Position numbers and translations under genes: made by a program. A DNA stretch of 43,325 nucleotides from Bacteroidales bacterium. Its GTDB lineage: Bacteria > Bacteroidota > Bacteroidia > Bacteroidales > Muribaculaceae. Below the pieces are notes generated by a model. The model had not been told where the DNA came from, did no database searches, and saw nothing but the letters and a program-made list of their open reading frames with translations. Location: positions 1 to 43,325 of the forward strand of contig JAQXRH010000097.1 in the NCBI GenBank assembly GCA_029218425.1, given 5' to 3'. This document shows positions 1-7,381 of this stretch, piece by piece (within the stretch, counting starts at the first letter, position 1; every line of letters begins with the position of its first letter).

Positions 1-1
1 C

Positions 2-766
2 TTAGCTTACATACATCCGGCAGCTAAAATCCACCCCAGCGTGGTGATTGACCCATTTGTGACCATCGAGGCTGATGTAGAAATCGGTGAAGGTACACGT
101 ATCGCCTCCAATGTAGTGATTATGGACGGCGCACGCATAGGTAAGAATTGTAACATATTTCCCGGTGCGGTCATCTCTGCAATACCGCAGGATTTGAAAT
201 TCCGCGGAGAGGAAACCACTGCAATCGTCGGTGATAACACTACGCTGCGCGAGTGCGTCACCGTCAACCGCGGTACCGCTGCAAAAGGTAAAACCCAGGT
301 GGGCTCCAATTGCCTTATCATGGCTTACTCCCACGTGGCCCACGATTGCGTCATTGGTAACAACGTCATAATCTCCAATGCTTCGCAGATTGCCGGCGAG
401 GTAGTTGTCGATGATTTCGCTGTGATAGGCGGAGGTACTCTCATACACCAGTTCTGCCACCTTGGCAGCCACGTCATGATTCAGGGCGGTGCCCTCATCA
501 ACAAGGATATTCCCCCATTCGTGAAGGCTGCCCGCGAACCTATCGCCTACACTGGCGTCAACTCCATAGGCTTGCGCCGCCGTGGCTTTACCAACGACCA
601 GATACGCGACATCCAGGAAGTGTACCGCTACCTCTACCTCTCGCGTCTGAACGTCACCGACGCCCTCGAACGTATCGAGGCCGAACTGCCCGCATCGAAA
701 GAGCGCGACGAAATCATCCTCTTTATCAAGAATTCCAAACGAGGTATCATCCGCGGCTACGTGTGA
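2..766 (+). CDS. lpxA: UDP-N-acetylglucosamine O-acyltransferase LpxA (5' end outside window)
   Basis: LpxA transfers a 3-hydroxyacyl chain from ACP to UDP-GlcNAc, the first step of lipid A synthesis in the cytoplasm. The reading frame is open from base 2, so the true start lies just upstream; 254 residues are present against about 260 in the family, so only a few are missing. The protein is a left-handed beta-helix of hexapeptide repeats (IGEGTRI, IGKNCNI, IGNNVII). The segment SHVAHDC carries the histidine matching the catalytic His125 of the E. coli enzyme, and GLRRRGF followed by a helical C-terminus matches the family end. A GTG at 41 could be read as a start, but the residues before it (HPAAKIHPS) already match the LpxA N-terminus, so it is internal. 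In Bacteroidetes lpxA usually follows a fused lpxC-fabZ gene, which would lie to the left. Confidence 0.96.
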   Translation, partial: LAYIHPAAKIHPSVVIDPFVTIEADVEIGEGTRIASNVVIMDGARIGKNCNIFPGAVISAIPQDLKFRGEETTAIVGDNTTLRECVTVNRGTAAKGKTQVGSNCLIMAYSHVAHDCVIGNNVIISNASQIAGEVVVDDFAVIGGGTLIHQFCHLGSHVMIQGGALINKDIPPFVKAAREPIAYTGVNSIGLRRRGFTNDQIRDIQEVYRYLYLSRLNVTDALERIEAELPASKERDEIILFIKNSKRGIIRGYV

Positions 767-905
767 TCTCCTGGACCAACTCCATGCCAATAATGGCTCT
801 TAGGCCCATTTGGCGTTAATGTGTCTAATTATCCCAATTGGAGCCAAATTGGCCAAAACCCATTTTTTGCTCGGATATTCCGTTCGCGATATTTATAAAA
901 AAATC

Positions 906-937
906 AGGGAGCTGCAACTTTGTTGATGCAGCTCCCT
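906..937. terminator. Bidirectional intrinsic terminator between lpxA and the convergent secreted-protein gene
   Basis: An 11-bp perfect stem (AGGGAGCTGCA at 906-916 with its complement at 927-937) encloses a 10-base loop. A T-rich stretch follows on the plus strand, and an A-run at 896-903 supplies the U-tract for the minus strand. It lies between two convergent genes. Confidence 0.8.
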
Positions 938-948
938 TTGTTAACTAC

Positions 949-974
949 GGGCATTGTCGTGACTGGCAATGCCC
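949..974. terminator. Second hairpin downstream of the secreted-protein gene
   Basis: An 8-bp perfect stem (GGGCATTG at 949-956, CAATGCCC at 967-974) with a 10-base loop sits 17 bases past the stop codon of the minus-strand gene ending at 991. It lacks a clear U-tract, so it may assist the stronger hairpin at 906-937. Confidence 0.45.
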
Positions 975-990
975 TGTTGTCTTTACCTGA

Positions 991-3063
991 TTATTTTACA
1001 AGCACCTTAGTGGCTTTCTTGCCTTCAATCTTGAGGTATACAGCTCCTGAGGTGGGTTTGGTCACTTCAATACCGTTGAGGTTGAAGTAGCGTGCGCCGT
1101 TGGCGTTGTCCGACTCGATAGCGCCGATAGCAGACGATTGGATTGTTACTTCAACAGTGGCGGGTGCGTCCATGCCTTCGGCCATGAAACCGATGGTGTA
1201 GAGCACGGCGCCATCCTGAGCTTTCTCTGTGGTGTCGATATTCACGTCAACGGTGCCTTCGGTTGCTTCGGGAACGAAAGTGTAGACATAGGTGCCGTCA
1301 ACAGAGATAGTGATGTCCTTGCCAACGAGATTTTCGCTAACCGTATATCCCACGGTGACTGTAGCAATGCCGTTGTTGACCGTGATCTGGGGATTGGCGC
1401 CAAGCTGGATTGTCGGCTTTACTTCTGCACCGCGCTCGAAGTGGAGGCTCTTGATGTTTGCTCCGTCATTGCTCTTGTAAACAATATAGAGGGTGTGCTT
1501 GCCAGTGAGCTTGTCAGGGTTGGTGACATCGCCGCGCAGACCCTTTACATTGCCCCAGCCGCCAGTTGCCTGCATGCGTACGATTGCGGCATACTCATTG
1601 TTTTCCAAAGCGTTGTTTACTTGGTCGTTGTTGCTCCAATCGATTTCGCCATCCTTTTCGAGGTCAACAAAAAATCTGAAATTTGATTCGTCGATTGGGC
1701 CTCTGTACGAGCCGTCGCCGGTCGAATAGCGAGCAACGATATGTTCGAAAGGAGTAGTGCCGAAGTCGTAGTCTGACCCGTCGGCTGCCGAGATGCGGAG
1801 CACGGTGCCGTTCTTGGTATAACCGACATTGTCGTTTTCCCATCGTCCCTCCTTGAGAATTGTGCATTTCCAGTCGTTGTTGTAGATTTTTGAGTTGCCG
1901 TCGCCATCAACGTCGCTGCGGGTGTTGTCGCCGCCCTGTACGAAATTGAATACCAAAGCATCGTCGATGGGCTGGTCGTCGCAAGGATAAAGCGACGAGT
2001 CGGGTATCTGGGTGACAGGCCAGTGGCAGTTTTCGTAAAGACCTACATTCATTACATTGCAACCACCTTCGTTGCCCCATTTGATGATTACAGAGTGAGC
2101 TCCGGTTACTTCTTTCTCAAGATTGCAGACAAGAGGAACGAAGGTGTTGTCGCGCCATGCTTGCATGCCGTACCATACTCGTCCTATTCTGTTGCCTTCT
2201 GCCACTTCGTCGATGTAAACTTCAAGAAATTTGTTGAGATTTACGCTGGCGCCCCAGGTCGCCATCTTGGTCTGGATGACCACCTGGTCGTATTTGTTGT
2301 TGCCGAAATCGACTGTCTCACGAGACTTCATGGTGAGATTGTTGCCAGTCCATCCTATAGAACCGTCGCCATCTATCTTACCAGCATCGGTGGTCTGCTC
2401 GGGGTCGTTTACGTTGTAGAAACCGTTGCCTTTGATGACGATGCCTTTGTCGGCACAGCGGGCATCTTCGTCGGGCCAGAGAAGGCGGATGCCTTTGTCG
2501 GCGTCGGTAGTGTAAATCTGGTCAAATGGCTTGGTATAGCTATCATTCACATAGTCGGCTTCGGTGTAGGGGGTGTCGACAAGACCGACGCCAAAAAGAT
2601 TGGTCGTTGACTTTTCTTGCTCAAACGATACATACACATGCTGCTTGCCGGTGGGAGCGGTATATCCTTCGATATTGCTTCCGAAGTTCTGCCCATAACG
2701 GCGCGGCAGATTGTAGGTGTAGAAGTGCTTGAAGGGAATTTTTGCGAATGGAGTGGCGCTTGCTAAGTCCTGTCCGGCACTGAGTATGACGGCTCCGTCA
2801 ATGTTGTTTTCCCATCCGTTGGCAGCATCTACGTATGCTCCGGCATATCCTTTGTCGAAATCTACTTCGCCGAGATCTACAGCCAGATCCGACGAAACGT
2901 TGCCCAAAAGGAGGTTGGTCAAGTCAAATTTTCCGTTTCCCTGTACTATGGCTATGTCAGGATTGTTGTGGTCGATCTTCACATAATAATGCTCGGCCGC
3001 AGCCCCGGTCTGTGCAATAGCCATTGCCGCCAAACCAAGGGTAAGAGTAAAAGCTTTTTTCAT
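991..3063 (-). CDS. Large secreted protein with a Bacteroidales C-terminal sorting-type tail, function unknown
   Basis: 690 residues. The first 22 or so form a signal peptide (MKKAFTLTLGLAAMAIAQTGAAA), so the protein is exported. The middle is rich in Asp, Asn, Gly and Trp, with a calcium-loop-like stretch around DVDGDGNSKIYNNDW. Residues about 550-640 look like an Ig-like beta-sandwich. The last 40 residues (ARYFNLNGIEV, then GAVYLKIEGKKATKVLVK) have the N-L-x-G-x-x-V / GVYL-x-K / basic-end pattern of C-terminal sorting domains on secreted Bacteroidales proteins, related to type IX secretion tails. I do not recognise a catalytic domain. It appears monocistronic, and a minus-strand TAAATTTG (-7 type) lies at 3115-3122, 52 bases upstream of the start, without a well-placed -33 box. 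A surface or extracellular binding protein is the likeliest role, by inference. Confidence 0.8.
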   Translation of the reverse strand: MKKAFTLTLGLAAMAIAQTGAAAEHYYVKIDHNNPDIAIVQGNGKFDLTNLLLGNVSSDLAVDLGEVDFDKGYAGAYVDAANGWENNIDGAVILSAGQDLASATPFAKIPFKHFYTYNLPRRYGQNFGSNIEGYTAPTGKQHVYVSFEQEKSTTNLFGVGLVDTPYTEADYVNDSYTKPFDQIYTTDADKGIRLLWPDEDARCADKGIVIKGNGFYNVNDPEQTTDAGKIDGDGSIGWTGNNLTMKSRETVDFGNNKYDQVVIQTKMATWGASVNLNKFLEVYIDEVAEGNRIGRVWYGMQAWRDNTFVPLVCNLEKEVTGAHSVIIKWGNEGGCNVMNVGLYENCHWPVTQIPDSSLYPCDDQPIDDALVFNFVQGGDNTRSDVDGDGNSKIYNNDWKCTILKEGRWENDNVGYTKNGTVLRISAADGSDYDFGTTPFEHIVARYSTGDGSYRGPIDESNFRFFVDLEKDGEIDWSNNDQVNNALENNEYAAIVRMQATGGWGNVKGLRGDVTNPDKLTGKHTLYIVYKSNDGANIKSLHFERGAEVKPTIQLGANPQITVNNGIATVTVGYTVSENLVGKDITISVDGTYVYTFVPEATEGTVDVNIDTTEKAQDGAVLYTIGFMAEGMDAPATVEVTIQSSAIGAIESDNANGARYFNLNGIEVTKPTSGAVYLKIEGKKATKVLVK

Positions 3064-3238
3064 TGCTAGGATTTAAAGTTAATAATTAGGTTAAAAATTA
3101 GTTATCGTAGTTCGCAAATTTACCTATACAATTATTATATAAGTAGCACAAATAGCTTAATAAACATAACAAATGTCATATGCTACGAGAGAGAAATTTT
3201 TTGCTCGAATTATTGACTTCCGACCTTGCTACAACAAA

Positions 3239-3265
3239 GATGGGACGCTGGCGTGGCGTCCCATC
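3239..3265 (-). terminator. Intrinsic terminator of the DUF3127 gene
   Basis: A 10-bp perfect stem (GATGGGACGC at 3239-3248 with its complement at 3256-3265) and a 7-base loop, followed on the minus strand by a T-rich run (TCTTTGTTG). It lies 66 bases past the end of the DUF3127 gene. Confidence 0.8.
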
Positions 3266-3330
3266 GGGTTGATAATCAGTATGTTTGTGGTTACGATATG
3301 CGACTATTGTCGCATATCGGCATCGCATTC

Positions 3331-3732
3331 TTAGAAAGGAAGGTCTTCGGTGCCGTCGCTGGCAGGGAATGAGGCAGGGGCTTGTGGCGCGGCAGGGGCT
3401 CCGGCGCCGGGGTAGCTGATTGGCTCTTGCGGCACAGGAGGAACGGCGCCGGCGGGCATGGCGGCGTCGCCTTTCTCAGCCTTCCACCCGCGTATGCTTG
3501 TGTACCAACGGCCATTGTATTCGCGGCTCTCTATGTCGAAGCTCAATGTGATGGTTTCGCCAATGTTGAGAGGATATTGGTCGGCACGTTCTCCGAAGAA
3601 ATCGAAGTGTATCTTTTTGGGGTAGTTCTCTAATGTCTCAAGTACGTATTCTCTTGCTTTCCAAGGGTTGCCGGCTTTCGATGTGCCCGTGCGTTCGGGG
3701 AGCACGGCAATGATTTTTCCTTTTACTTCCAT
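3331..3732 (-). CDS. DUF3127-family protein with an SSB-like acidic C-terminal tip
   Basis: 133 residues. The N-terminal 85 or so (MEVKGKIIAVLPERTG... through WYTSIRGWKAE) match my memory of the DUF3127 family of Bacteroidetes, with a strand pattern compatible with an OB fold. A Pro/Ala/Gly-rich linker (about residues 88-123) follows, and the protein ends in DGTEDLPF. That layout (OB-like domain, flexible linker, acidic tip ending in Pro-Phe) is the layout of bacterial single-stranded DNA-binding protein, whose tip DDDIPF recruits repair and replication proteins. Function is not established; a role at single-stranded nucleic acid is inferred from the architecture alone. A minus-strand TATCTTTA at 3764-3771 is a 7-of-8 match to the -7 box. 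The gene stands alone with its own terminator. Confidence 0.85.
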   Translation of the reverse strand: MEVKGKIIAVLPERTGTSKAGNPWKAREYVLETLENYPKKIHFDFFGERADQYPLNIGETITLSFDIESREYNGRWYTSIRGWKAEKGDAAMPAGAVPPVPQEPISYPGAGAPAAPQAPASFPASDGTEDLPF

Positions 3733-3931
3733 TGTATATGTTTTGTTATAATTATTTTCTTTGTAAAGATAATACTATTTTTTGATATAACGAAAAATAT
3801 TTTTCAAACCAATTTTCAGATGCGTTGTTGCAATGGGCTGCAATGGGCTCCAATGCCGTCGGCTCCCGTTTGTCATTACGCCTTGTCGGCTGGGATGGCA
3901 CTGATGTCGTTGCTTGCGTTGGTGGCTCTCG

Positions 3932-4894
3932 CTATTCCCACTTTCTCCAGCTGCTCCGATAATAGCGATACCGTTTCCCTTTTGAAAAGTACAATATGTT
4001 GCGCGCAATTTCTTTTACAAGCTTTTTAAATGGCATCCTGCTTCTCCAATGCTTCCACTTCGACCTGTTTCTATACGATTTCCATCGATTCTTGAATGGG
4101 TAGTCGCCGAAATACCAGTTCCATGGCTTGGCCGCCGAGCAGTAGTGTATGATTACCGGCCGTTCTTCGATGAGCAACGCCGTGAAATCTTCAAAGGCAC
4201 ATTCAAAAAAACTGGCCATTACATTGTACTTATATGGAAGGAATAATTTCTTATCGTGAAGTATGGCATTCAGGACGTCTTGGTCGAAAAAAAAGCATTT
4301 TTTCACATTGTTCACAAAATAGGAAATAGCAGCATGCTTGACATCGTTTTCGCGCCAATAGGATAGGTTTATCAACATTACACCTGCATTGAAATAGCCA
4401 TACTTTAGAGGGTAGTTCAACCTTTCGATAGCTTCTTTACCAATGCAGCGTCCGCTTTCTCCATCGTGCTCCGGGACTGCCGCCACTGCATAATCGGTAA
4501 TGTCGGTGTCATACAATCCGGAGATGTCGCCGTCAACCACGATATCGCAATCCAAGTAAAGGCACTTTTTGCAGTCGGCAGGCAAAATATCTGCAATTAG
4601 GAATCTGGAAAATACTGCTTTGTTTAAGTATTTGGCCAGATATGGATTGTGGCTTGTGTCGCATCCTTCCAACGCTTTGGTGTCGATTACGCATATATTT
4701 ATCTCCGCGTCATATTTGCCTGACTCGGCGAGGGATTTCAATCGCTTGCAATGTCCTGGCTTCAATCCGTCGGTAAGGATATATACCGATATCGGCCTAT
4801 GCCTGTTGTTCTCTAATAGTGAAGAAAGCATGATACCGCACAATGCGGCATAGTTGTTGTCGGTAGCGCATACTATATGCATTCTTTCTTTCAT
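3932..4894 (-). CDS. Glycosyltransferase family 8 protein
   Basis: 320 residues from the ATG at 4894. The frame stays open to 5089, but the extra N-terminus crosses the promoter and does not look like protein, while MHIVCATDNNY near the chosen start is the classic GT8 opening. GT8 enzymes are retaining transferases that move glucose or galactose from a UDP-sugar to a glycan, commonly lipopolysaccharide or capsule. Visible motifs are the metal- and nucleotide-binding DxD at Asp115/Asp117 (LYLDCD), GYFNAGVMLINL, FFDQDVLNAI and the late HYCSAAKPW, which matches the family His-x(3-4)-KPW element. The last 50 residues are strongly basic and aromatic, which could hold the enzyme at the membrane. 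Neither sugar nor acceptor can be read from the sequence. Confidence 0.92.
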   Translation of the reverse strand: MKERMHIVCATDNNYAALCGIMLSSLLENNRHRPISVYILTDGLKPGHCKRLKSLAESGKYDAEINICVIDTKALEGCDTSHNPYLAKYLNKAVFSRFLIADILPADCKKCLYLDCDIVVDGDISGLYDTDITDYAVAAVPEHDGESGRCIGKEAIERLNYPLKYGYFNAGVMLINLSYWRENDVKHAAISYFVNNVKKCFFFDQDVLNAILHDKKLFLPYKYNVMASFFECAFEDFTALLIEERPVIIHYCSAAKPWNWYFGDYPFKNRWKSYRNRSKWKHWRSRMPFKKLVKEIARNILYFSKGKRYRYYRSSWRKWE

Positions 4895-4966
4895 GGTGCT
4901 AATTTGTAAATGGTGGTGTGTGATAATAATGGAAATGTAAGCGGCTGCTTTTTGATGTGTTAATCG

Positions 4967-4999
4967 CAAAGATAACGTTTTTTTCCAAGACATGCCAAA
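4967..4999 (-). promoter_or_regulatory. Bacteroidetes-type promoter of the GT8 gene
   Basis: On the minus strand, TTTG (complement of 4996-4999), a 21-base spacer, then TATCTTTG (complement of 4967-4974) fit the TTTG-N19-21-TAnnTTTG pattern. It lies about 73 bases upstream of the ATG at 4894. Confidence 0.7.
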
Positions 5000-5016
5000 A
5001 AATTGCGCCAGTACTT

Positions 5017-5048
5017 TTTGAAATTTTGAGCGAGGTTGCTTATTTTTG
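5017..5048 (+). promoter_or_regulatory. Bacteroidetes-type promoter of the DUF695 gene
   Basis: TTTG at 5017-5020, a 20-base spacer and TATTTTTG at 5041-5048: an exact fit to the consensus. The start codon is only 13 bases further on, so the mRNA would have a leader of only a few bases. It stands back to back with the GT8 promoter. Confidence 0.75.
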
Positions 5049-5061
5049 TAAATAAAAAAAT

Positions 5062-5511
5062 ATGGCACAAGAACAAGATTGGTGGACATCGCCGACCGAA
5101 GCCGAAAATGGCGCTCTCATAATGGTGACTGGTCGTCGCGATGTTGATAAATTCCGCAATAATCCCAAGTTTTCAATCCGTGTTGAGGTGGCGTGGAAAT
5201 ACGCCGGCGGCTCAAATGGCATGCCCGACACGTCGACATCGCAGCTTATGGAGCAGGTTCACGATGCCCTCGTCGACACGTTTGACAAAGATCCCGTAGC
5301 GGTGATTACAGGCATATATACCGGCGACAACCGCCGCGACTGGATATTCTATACCTTATCCACCAATATCTTCCAGAAGAAACTCAATGAGGCGCTTGCG
5401 CCATTCCCCATGCTGCCGCTTGAGATTTATGCCGAAAACGACCCCGATTGGGCTGAGTACGCCGAGATGCGCGAGCTATCGGAAATCAGTACCTCCGACG
5501 GCGACGATTGA
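5062..5511 (+). CDS. DUF695 domain protein
   Basis: 149 residues, without signal peptide or membrane segment, so probably cytoplasmic. The protein matches DUF695, a family of unknown function, in the segments FSIRVEVAWKYAG, MEQVHDALVDTF and GDNRRDWIFYT; the GxxRRDWxFYT core is the most recognisable part. The C-terminus is acidic (ISTSDGDD). The start at 5062 follows a consensus promoter by 13 bases, and the first residues (MAQEQDWWTSPTE) are typical of the family. It is transcribed alone and is followed by a tandem-repeat stretch instead of a hairpin terminator. No function is proposed. Confidence 0.85.
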   Translation: MAQEQDWWTSPTEAENGALIMVTGRRDVDKFRNNPKFSIRVEVAWKYAGGSNGMPDTSTSQLMEQVHDALVDTFDKDPVAVITGIYTGDNRRDWIFYTLSTNIFQKKLNEALAPFPMLPLEIYAENDPDWAEYAEMRELSEISTSDGDD

Positions 5512-5517
5512 TGATCG

Positions 5518-5604
5518 TTGCCCATGACGATTGCCGATGATAGCCGATGATAGCCGACGGTTGCCCATGACGGTTGCCGATGATAGCCGACGGTTGCCGA
5601 TGAC
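5518..5604. repeat. Degenerate short tandem repeat (TTGCCGATGATAGCCGACGG-like)
   Basis: About 87 bases built from 9-13-base units starting TTGCC(G/C)ATGA or AGCCGA(T/C)G, for example the 20-base block at 5574-5593, which matches 5531-5540 continued at 5551-5560. It fills the gap between the DUF695 gene and the convergent DUF5063 gene. Confidence 0.75.
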
Positions 5605-5611
5605 GTCGTAC

Positions 5612-6115
5612 CTATTCCCTTACTGCGATAGCATTGAGGGCGCGGAGCACGTTGCACAGCGTGCTGCTCCAATAGGCTTTGAAGTCGTCCTTCACCGATA
5701 CTAAGGCGAGCGCCACGGTGTCGTCGGTAGTGTCGCGTACGGTGGCGAGGTAGTTGTAGAGCACCTGGAATATGTCGGCAAGCCCCTCTGCTATACTTGC
5801 CGATACCGGAGTGTCGCTGAACTTCATGTCCTCCTCAAACACTTCGAGATACACATCATCGGGCCCGAACAGCGACTCCATGCCCCTGCGCACCGCATCG
5901 TAATAGTCCTCGTCGAGGGCGGCATCGATATATGCGTCATATTGCTCGGCATCTTCGGTGTTGAGATCGGTAGCCGTGATATATAGTCGTGGTAGCAGCT
6001 TGAGCATTGTCTTGACAAACTCGTGCAGCTCATATTCGCGAGCGGTTTCTACCGCCTGGCAATATTCGTTGGCAAGTCCGGTGAATGCTATTGCGTTGGA
6101 ATTAAGTGGTGCCAT
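5612..6115 (-). CDS. DUF5063 domain protein
   Basis: 167 residues, acidic and mostly helical, with no signal peptide. It resembles the DUF5063 family: an N-terminal helix pair (AIAFTGLANEYCQAVE, then LHEFVKTMLKLLPRLY) and a C-terminal helix containing KAYWSSTLCNVLRALNAI. No catalytic motif is visible and the function is unknown. Its start overlaps the end of nadD by 14 bases, so it is translated from the same mRNA as yicC-family, gmk and nadD genes, of which it is the last. The order suggests co-expression with housekeeping functions rather than a specific pathway link. Confidence 0.82.
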   Translation of the reverse strand: MAPLNSNAIAFTGLANEYCQAVETAREYELHEFVKTMLKLLPRLYITATDLNTEDAEQYDAYIDAALDEDYYDAVRRGMESLFGPDDVYLEVFEEDMKFSDTPVSASIAEGLADIFQVLYNYLATVRDTTDDTVALALVSVKDDFKAYWSSTLCNVLRALNAIAVRE

Positions 6116-6695
6116 ACAATTTGTTGGTTTTGATATAGTTATATACTCCGTCGGGCATAAAGACGCTCATGTCGTAGCCTTCGGAAAGGAGCCGTCGCAA
6201 CAGTGTGCTCGACAGGTCGACGGTGGGGGCCGCTACGGCGCTCACATTGTCGGGCAGCGTGTTTTCGTCGATGTCGTATCCGGGACGTGGGTATACGATG
6301 ACGCCGTATCGCTTGATGATTTCGTCGGCCGCACGCCAGCGGTCGAACACTCTCCAATTGTCGCTTCCTATGATTATTGCAATGTCGGCGTCGGAATAGC
6401 GCCGTGACAGCTCATGCAAGGTGTCGATGGTGAACGACGGCCGTGGCATGGTCAGCTCTATATCGCATGGTGTGATGCTTTGGCGGCTTCGGCACGCTAT
6501 CTCAAGCATTGACATGCGGTGGGCATCCGATGCGAGGTCGTCACGGCCGGCCTTAAGCGGATTGAGCGGACTGACGCACATGAGCACTTCGTCGAAATGC
6601 GCAGCCTGCCTCACATATTCTGCCACCATGAGATGGCCTATGTGCACCGGATTGTACGACCCTCCCATCAGGGCGATGCGTCTGCGCTTTTCCAT
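6102..6695 (-). CDS. nadD: Nicotinate-nucleotide adenylyltransferase NadD
   Basis: NadD joins nicotinate mononucleotide and ATP to deamido-NAD, a late step of NAD synthesis. The 197-residue protein has the nucleotidyltransferase signature GGSYNPVHIGH at residues 11-21, with both ATP-binding histidines present (18 and 21), a central IIIGSDNW block, and the late LSSTLLRRLL block matching the family (I/L)SST-x-(I/L)R motif. Length is normal. The gene lies 25 bases after gmk and overlaps the DUF5063 gene by 14 bases, all on the minus strand; the order yicC-gmk-nadD is common in Bacteroidales. Confidence 0.96.
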   Translation of the reverse strand: MEKRRRIALMGGSYNPVHIGHLMVAEYVRQAAHFDEVLMCVSPLNPLKAGRDDLASDAHRMSMLEIACRSRQSITPCDIELTMPRPSFTIDTLHELSRRYSDADIAIIIGSDNWRVFDRWRAADEIIKRYGVIVYPRPGYDIDENTLPDNVSAVAAPTVDLSSTLLRRLLSEGYDMSVFMPDGVYNYIKTNKLYGTT

Positions 6696-6720
6696 TGCGG
6701 TTTTCGTAGTAGCTTCCCTG

Positions 6721-7290
6721 CTATTGGGCTATGAAGTTGAGTATGGTCTTCTCGGCGCGGTCGACGGCTTCATCGAGGTTGTCGTTGACAACGATGGTGT
6801 CGAACTGTGGAGCGAGTGACAGCTCAAATTCGGCACGGGCGATGCGCTCGTCGATTACTTCGCGCGACTCGGTGCCGCGGTTCTCCAATCTGCGTCGCAG
6901 CTCGTCGACCGATGGCGGCTGGATGAAAATGGCTATGGCTCGTTCGCCGTACAGGCGTTTCACGTTGATGCCGCCCTTCACGTCGATGTCGAGCACGATG
7001 TTGGTGCCTGCGTCGAGCGCACGGTTGATTTCGCTCTTGAGCGTACCGTAGAAGCGCCCAGGATACACCTCCTCGTATTCGAGGAAATCACCGGCTGCGA
7101 TGCGGTCGTGAAATGCTTCGTTTGTGAGAAAATGGTAGTGCACGCCGTCGATTTCGCCTTGGCGTGGCTTGCGGTTGGTGGCCGACACTGAAAATGTCAT
7201 GTCGATATTGCCGCGTTGGGTCAAATCGTGGATGATTGTCGACTTGCCGCACCCCGACGGCGCTGATATGATGATGAGCTTTCCTGACAT
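6721..7290 (-). CDS. gmk: Guanylate kinase
   Basis: Guanylate kinase phosphorylates GMP to GDP with ATP. The 189-residue protein opens with a P-loop (APSGCGKST, residues 10-18), followed by the GMP-binding elements TNRKPRQGEIDGVHYHF and FLEYEEVYPGRFYGT, the Walker-B-like VLDIDVKGG, and the lid arginines in RRLENRGTESREVIDERI. All expected catalytic residues are present and the length is standard. It sits between the yicC-family gene (91 bases upstream) and nadD (25 bases downstream) in a minus-strand run. Confidence 0.97.
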   Translation of the reverse strand: MSGKLIIISAPSGCGKSTIIHDLTQRGNIDMTFSVSATNRKPRQGEIDGVHYHFLTNEAFHDRIAAGDFLEYEEVYPGRFYGTLKSEINRALDAGTNIVLDIDVKGGINVKRLYGERAIAIFIQPPSVDELRRRLENRGTESREVIDERIARAEFELSLAPQFDTIVVNDNLDEAVDRAEKTILNFIAQ

Positions 7291-7381
7291 AAGTAGTTGA
7301 GGTTGCTGATGTTATATGTTTGGCTGTATATACTTTCTCAATGACCTGTGTGCCGGGCTATAATGCCATGCGTGCGCCGGG

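Noticed and set aside
4895..5089. Longer N-terminus for the GT8 protein
   Set aside because: It runs through a consensus promoter, and the GT8 core starts at 4894.
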